Below, in pieces: positions 60,155 to 64,000 of a DNA stretch of 64,000 bases (the first letter of the stretch is position 1; the number at the start of each line of letters is the position of its first letter). A model generated the notes under the pieces. It did no database searches. It was not told the DNA's origin and saw only the letters and a program-made list of their open reading frames with translations. A program made the position numbers and the translations under genes. The stretch is from Centrapalus pauciflorus (Eukaryota; Streptophyta; Magnoliopsida; Asterales; Asteraceae), in assembly GCA_020465985.1 (NCBI GenBank), contig JAANYP010002319.1:362006-426005 (forward strand). The letters are read 5' to 3'.

Positions 60155-62678
60155 TGTAACACCCGAGTTACCTCAAACAGTTCACGTCATAAAAGTACAT
60201 TTCATTAAGTAATAAATATTACTATTGTCTGATACCACAGGTCCACATACCTGATTCAAAAAGCTACAAGATACTTAATTACAAAATATGTATTAAAGAT
60301 ATTATGGTGGTCTAATTTAGCTTCTAAAATCTTCAATCAGAGTGCGGAAGATTGAACAAGCTACTCGAGACCGCAATAATCAGCACAATATAGGCATCAG
60401 CAATAAGTTCAAAAGTCTGCAATCCTCCAGTATCAAAGTTCACTTAGCTTGGGACGAACTACCTGCTATAAGCTTGGCCTTATCAGTTTTTACTGTAAAG
60501 AGAGTTGTCATGACAGAGTAAGCTAACATTGCTTAGTGAGTTAACAGAGTGCCATTAGTTACCACACATATATAACATACTATCAGTTCATGCCGGTAAG
60601 TCAACACGTCAGAGACGGCAAAGTTTTGGGAGTAAACCCAATCTGCATTCCCATGTGTAAGGCCGAAGCCCTACGGGAAGTATATGGAAACAAGTCAGAT
60701 AGGAAAGGAATCTGCAGAATTTCCTTCCTGTGAATGGAGATCTCGCATTCGGTCCGATCAGTTTATGCAGTATGCAGAGGCAAATGTATCAACAATCAAG
60801 TAAGCAGTAAACATGATAAGTATTTACAAAAATGTAAAAGTGTACATGCAATCCAAGGCATTTCAGATATCTAGCTTTAATAATGTCAAAAGTAAGTCTC
60901 TATGATACAATAAAGTATTCAAGAAACATGCAGCAATAACAAAAGTTTCCATACAGTTCAGTAACATTCACCAAATAGTATCGCAACATATGCAAGTAAT
61001 TAATGAAATCTGTCACTCACAGTAGTCCTTAGACAGTTAGTGCTTAACGAATTAAGCCGTCCAATTTACTCTGTCAAATCGGCTGGTTCCTGCAGTTCAG
61101 TTTCAAGTCTGGTATATCAATGTCACGTTTGTAACATGATCTATATAACCCTAGTTATATAATCAGGTTATTGTCATATCTTGTTGTCGAGTCTGTGATA
61201 GTTCCTAGCGTCCCAGAGTGAGTCTATTATTATCATTGATCAATTAAGTCAACAGAAACTCCCTCAGGTCCATACCAGGGTATATCCTAGAGTTCTTTTC
61301 AGATTACTACGGTTCCTATAATTACAGTAATATGGCCTTGAAACAAAGCCAACCATATTACTAGCAAGGTGAATCGTAACATACAATTTTTCTAAGGGTG
61401 TATACAAGGTCTGTTAATTTAGTTGAGCATGAAATAGTTATGGATCTTGAAACTTGTGAGTTTATCATAATCATAAGATACTTTCAATTACATTTATGCA
61501 TAACATAAAGCCGATCAATAACTTAATCTGATTTAGGAATTCATCTTTGGCTTGGAACTAACCCAGATTCAAAATCAGTCAATTCAAGTTTAGGGAATAG
61601 ATTCGAAACACACACACACTCGAATCTAGGGATAGATTCGAAACACACACCCATTCGAATCTAGGGGATAGATTCGAAACACCCACACATTCGAGTCTAG
61701 GGGATTAAATTCGAAACTAGCTCATTAGATTCTAGGATAGATTCGAATTAAAGCATAGATTCGAACTAGGGCATAGATTCTAGGATAGATTCGAGCTAAC
61801 ACCTTCGACTCTAGCTAAACAGATTCGAACAACCTACATTCGAGTCTAGACATGAATTTCTCGAATTTGTTCTTCTTGTTCATCGATTTTCCAGGTTTTA
61901 ACAACTAGATATGAACATAAAAGAGGAAGAAATAGTCACTAACCTTCGTCCAAGCTATAGCAGTCGATTATAGACGTTTTCCAAGCAAAAACAGGTCCTA
62001 AACGAGAGCAAATCAGCTTCGAATGAAGAGAGTTTGAGCAATTTCGAGTTTGCTCTTCAAAACCGAAACAAAAGACAGATTAAGGGTCGAATTTACCTCA
62101 AAACGGAACCAAATCGAACATGCAATGACAGATTAATGTAGAGCTCGACGATATCTATCCGATGACGTATAAATCACGAGAATCCGATAAGCCGTTTAGG
62201 AGAAAAGCTAGAGAGAAGTCAGATTGTAGAGAGAGAAGGTCTCAAAGGGGAATATTCAGAATTTTTCTAAACTAAGGAAATGAGGGATCATGCTCTATTT
62301 ATAGGAAATAGAGAAAAATCAGATTTTCTACTGAATTTCTGGAATTGACCAACTCTTATTCTTAACAATCTAATTTGCATTTTCAGATGCAATTAATAGC
62401 AAGGAAGTTCTAGATTTGCTATAATTATCTGTTAGACTAATTTTATTCATTTTTGTCCATTTCGTCATTTTCAGTCTTTAATTTGTCAACTAGCCAAATT
62501 TAATTATTAACTTTATTTCAGCTAATTTGGGGCAAGTTTTCATAATTAATTATAACTTATTATAATTAACTATTTTAAAATCCATGTTTTCGGTTAATTA
62601 CTAATAACTGGACAAAATTGATTAATTATCCAAAGTTTGATGCTGTAATTTATATTTAATAAATTACGGGCTGTTACA
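60155..62678 (-). repeat. 5' LTR of G
   Basis: The 2,524-bp complete LTR begins TGTAACAGCC and ends GTTACA on the minus strand. A TATA-like CCTATAAATAG lies near 62300 on the minus strand. The dyad repeat array sits at 61597-61736 with weaker copies to about 61860. Confidence 0.93.
61597..61736. repeat. Tandem repeat of about 36 bp, each unit a hairpin (G LTR)
   Basis: Units start at 61597, 61632, 61668 and 61704. Unit 2 has perfect 10-bp arms TAGATTCGAA and TTCGAATCTA around an AC-rich loop. Units 1 and 3 differ by one or two bases and unit 4 is degraded. Single arms (AGATTCGA) recur to about 61860. Confidence 0.9.
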
Positions 62679-62683
62679 CTACT

Positions 62684-62748
62684 AAGCTTACTATAAAAAG
62701 AAAGAAGATTTACTGCTATAAAAAGAAATAAATTCTACTAAGGTCAAG
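62684..62748 (-). other. F spacer right of G
   Basis: A short stretch with two copies of a CTATAAAAAGAAA-like word. It resembles the left flank of G (57005-57030), so the repeat predates the G insertion. Confidence 0.5.
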
Positions 62749-64000
62749 CTACTCTGGATTACGCATGCTGTTTAGTTGAACTAACAACTCAAAACGTGAC
62801 TTATCAAAAGCTTTTGTAAATAAATCTGCATTATTATCTTCCGTTGCCACTTTTACCAGCTTTATTAAATTCTTTTCAGCACAATCACGTATAAAATGAT
62901 GTCTTATGTGTATGTGCTTTGTTTTACTGTGTTTAACTGGATTATTGGTTATAGCAATGGTTGACTGGTTATCTATTCTAATAGGAGTATGCGTATAAGT
63001 CAAACCGTAATCCCGCAATTGTTGTTGTATCCACAAAACCTGTGAACAACAACTACCTGCAGCAACATATTCGGCCTCGTACGTTGACACGACTACCGAA
63101 GTCTGTATCTTGCATTGCCAGGAAACGAGTCTCCCTCCAAGCAACTGACAACCTCCAGTTGTTGACTTGTGATTCAAGCTGCACCCTCCATAATCTGAAT
63201 CAGTGAAAGCTTCCAATTCCAGATCACCGTCCGCGTGATACCAAAGTCCCAACTTCGGTTTCGACTTGAGGTATCTCAGAATCCGCTTCACAGCTTTCAT
63301 ATGCATCTCTTTTGGATTAGCTTGAAACCTAGCTCAAATACACACAGCAAACATTATGTCAGGTCTAGAAGCAGTTAAATACATAAGTGACCCGATCATG
63401 GCCCGATAAAGAGTCGGATCCACATCAGTATCACTCTCTGTACCCGGTCTGAGATTGTGATTCATTTGAATCGGCGTGCTAAAGTGAGCCGTCAGCTTGG
63501 TTCCTTCCATCCCGAAGCGCTCTAGAATGTCATAGACATACTTCGTCTGATGGATAAACATACCCTCTTTCCTCTGTTCAACTTGCAAACCTAGAAAGAA
63601 GTTTAACTCACCCATAGCACTCATCTAAAACTTAGACTTCATCACCTTCTCAAAGTCTTTGCACATCTGCTCGTCTGATGACCCGAAAATGATATCATCG
63701 ACGTACACCTGTACCAAGATGAAATGTTCACCCTTCCTCTTCACATACAGTGTACTATCAGTTCTCCCTCTTTCAAACCCGTTGTCTAAAAGATGAGTAA
63801 ATAGCGTCTCGTACCACGCCCTTGGTGCTTGATGTAGTCCATACAAAGCCTTATCTAAACGATACACTCTGTCTGGATACTTTGGATCTATAAACCCGGG
63901 CGGTTGTTCCACGTACACCAGTTCCTTTACTTTGCCATATAGAAAGGCACTCTTTACATCAAGTTGATAAACTTTAAAGCCTTTAAAGGAAGCAAAAGCT
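62749..64000 (-). pseudogene. RT and RNase H of element F, right part outside window
   Basis: One frame runs from the window edge to 62749 with two in-frame stops, TAG at 63627-63625 and TGA at 63336-63334. From the edge it reads YQLDVKSAF, VEQPPGFID, ALYGLHQAP, the catalytic VQVYVDDIIFGS, LNFFLGLQVEQ and TASRPDIMF. RNase H has FTDSDYGGC, STTGGCQLLGG, STYEAEYVAA, and IDNQSTIAI and HIHIRHHFIRD near its end. The two single-base nonsense changes are the only visible lesions. Confidence 0.92.

Larger units (their letters stand above)
57039..62678 (-). mobile_element. Element G: gag-only Ty3/gypsy element with truncated 3' LTR
   Basis: CTACT flanks both ends (57034-57038 and 62679-62683). The right LTR is complete (60155-62678, 2,524 bp) with a PBS inside; the left LTR keeps only the distal 1,304 bp. 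Between them lies gag, which runs straight into the LTR remnant. All of pol and about 1.2 kb of LTR are missing. Reverse transcription would have rebuilt matching LTRs, so this deletion probably happened after insertion. About 11 substitutions separate the shared LTR parts (about 1%). Confidence 0.92.
51417..64000 (-). mobile_element. Element F: SIRE-type Ty1/copia element, right end outside window
   Basis: Minus-strand order is RT (from beyond 64000), RNase H (to 62749), spacer (split by G), env-like ORF (55020-52023), PPT and LTR (51981-51417). RT with no integrase after it fits copia, and the env-like ORF fits the SIRE lineage. It is inserted in D RT. The second LTR lies outside, so no TSD can be verified. 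Confidence 0.88.

Noticed and set aside
61597..61736. CRISPR-like array
   Set aside because: Units of about 36 bp are directly adjacent with no unique spacers, lie in an LTR, and the genome is clearly a plant.

Overview
This is plant nuclear DNA made almost entirely of nested LTR retrotransposons. I found no host gene, tRNA, rRNA or CRISPR array. The gag-protease linker, the env-like ORFs and the chromodomain Ty3 elements fit a eudicot and look most like Asteraceae. That identification rests on family recognition and is moderate to low confidence. Element names A, N1, B, C, C', D, T, E, F and G are mine.

Layout, left to right. (1) 1-16822: element A, a decayed SIRE-type Ty1/copia element on the minus strand (LTR, PBS, gag, protease, integrase, RT, RNase H, env-like ORF). 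Its left end lies outside the window. Element N1 (159-6285, TSD GAAGG) is inserted in its env-like region; N1 is non-autonomous and codes only for a gag-protease linker. (2) 16823-19639: the 3' tail of a second minus-strand SIRE element, then B, a plus-strand, internally deleted relative of A. (3) 19640-23932: a copia LTR with a gag remnant (C, plus) facing a related gag (C', minus), tail to tail. (4) 23933-51416: D, an Athila-like Ty3 element on the minus strand, with an LTR, two env-like modules, integrase, RNase H and RT. D is split by T (25119-34341, TSD TTATA), a young and nearly intact Tekay/Del-like chromovirus, and by E (41922-50748, TSD CATAA), which has near-identical LTRs around a ruined pol. 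(5) 51417-64000: F, another SIRE-type copia element on the minus strand, inserted in the RT of D. It carries G (57039-62678, TSD CTACT), a gag-only Ty3 element.

The insertion order can be read from the interruptions: N1 entered A; T, E and F entered D, which itself entered C'; G entered F. Hand-counted LTR differences suggest T and E are youngest (well under 1%), G next (about 1%) and N1 older (about 4%). Complete or near-complete ORFs are limited to the gag-protease of T, its pol (one stop codon) and the gag of G.

The most interesting signals are not ORFs. They are a three-copy RNA-hairpin module with GUAA loops and compensatory changes upstream of the env-like ORF of F; palindromes at exact 17-bp spacing in the T LTRs; a linker-only element; a recently moved element with dead coding capacity; and duplicated env-like modules, with candidate leaders and introns, in D.
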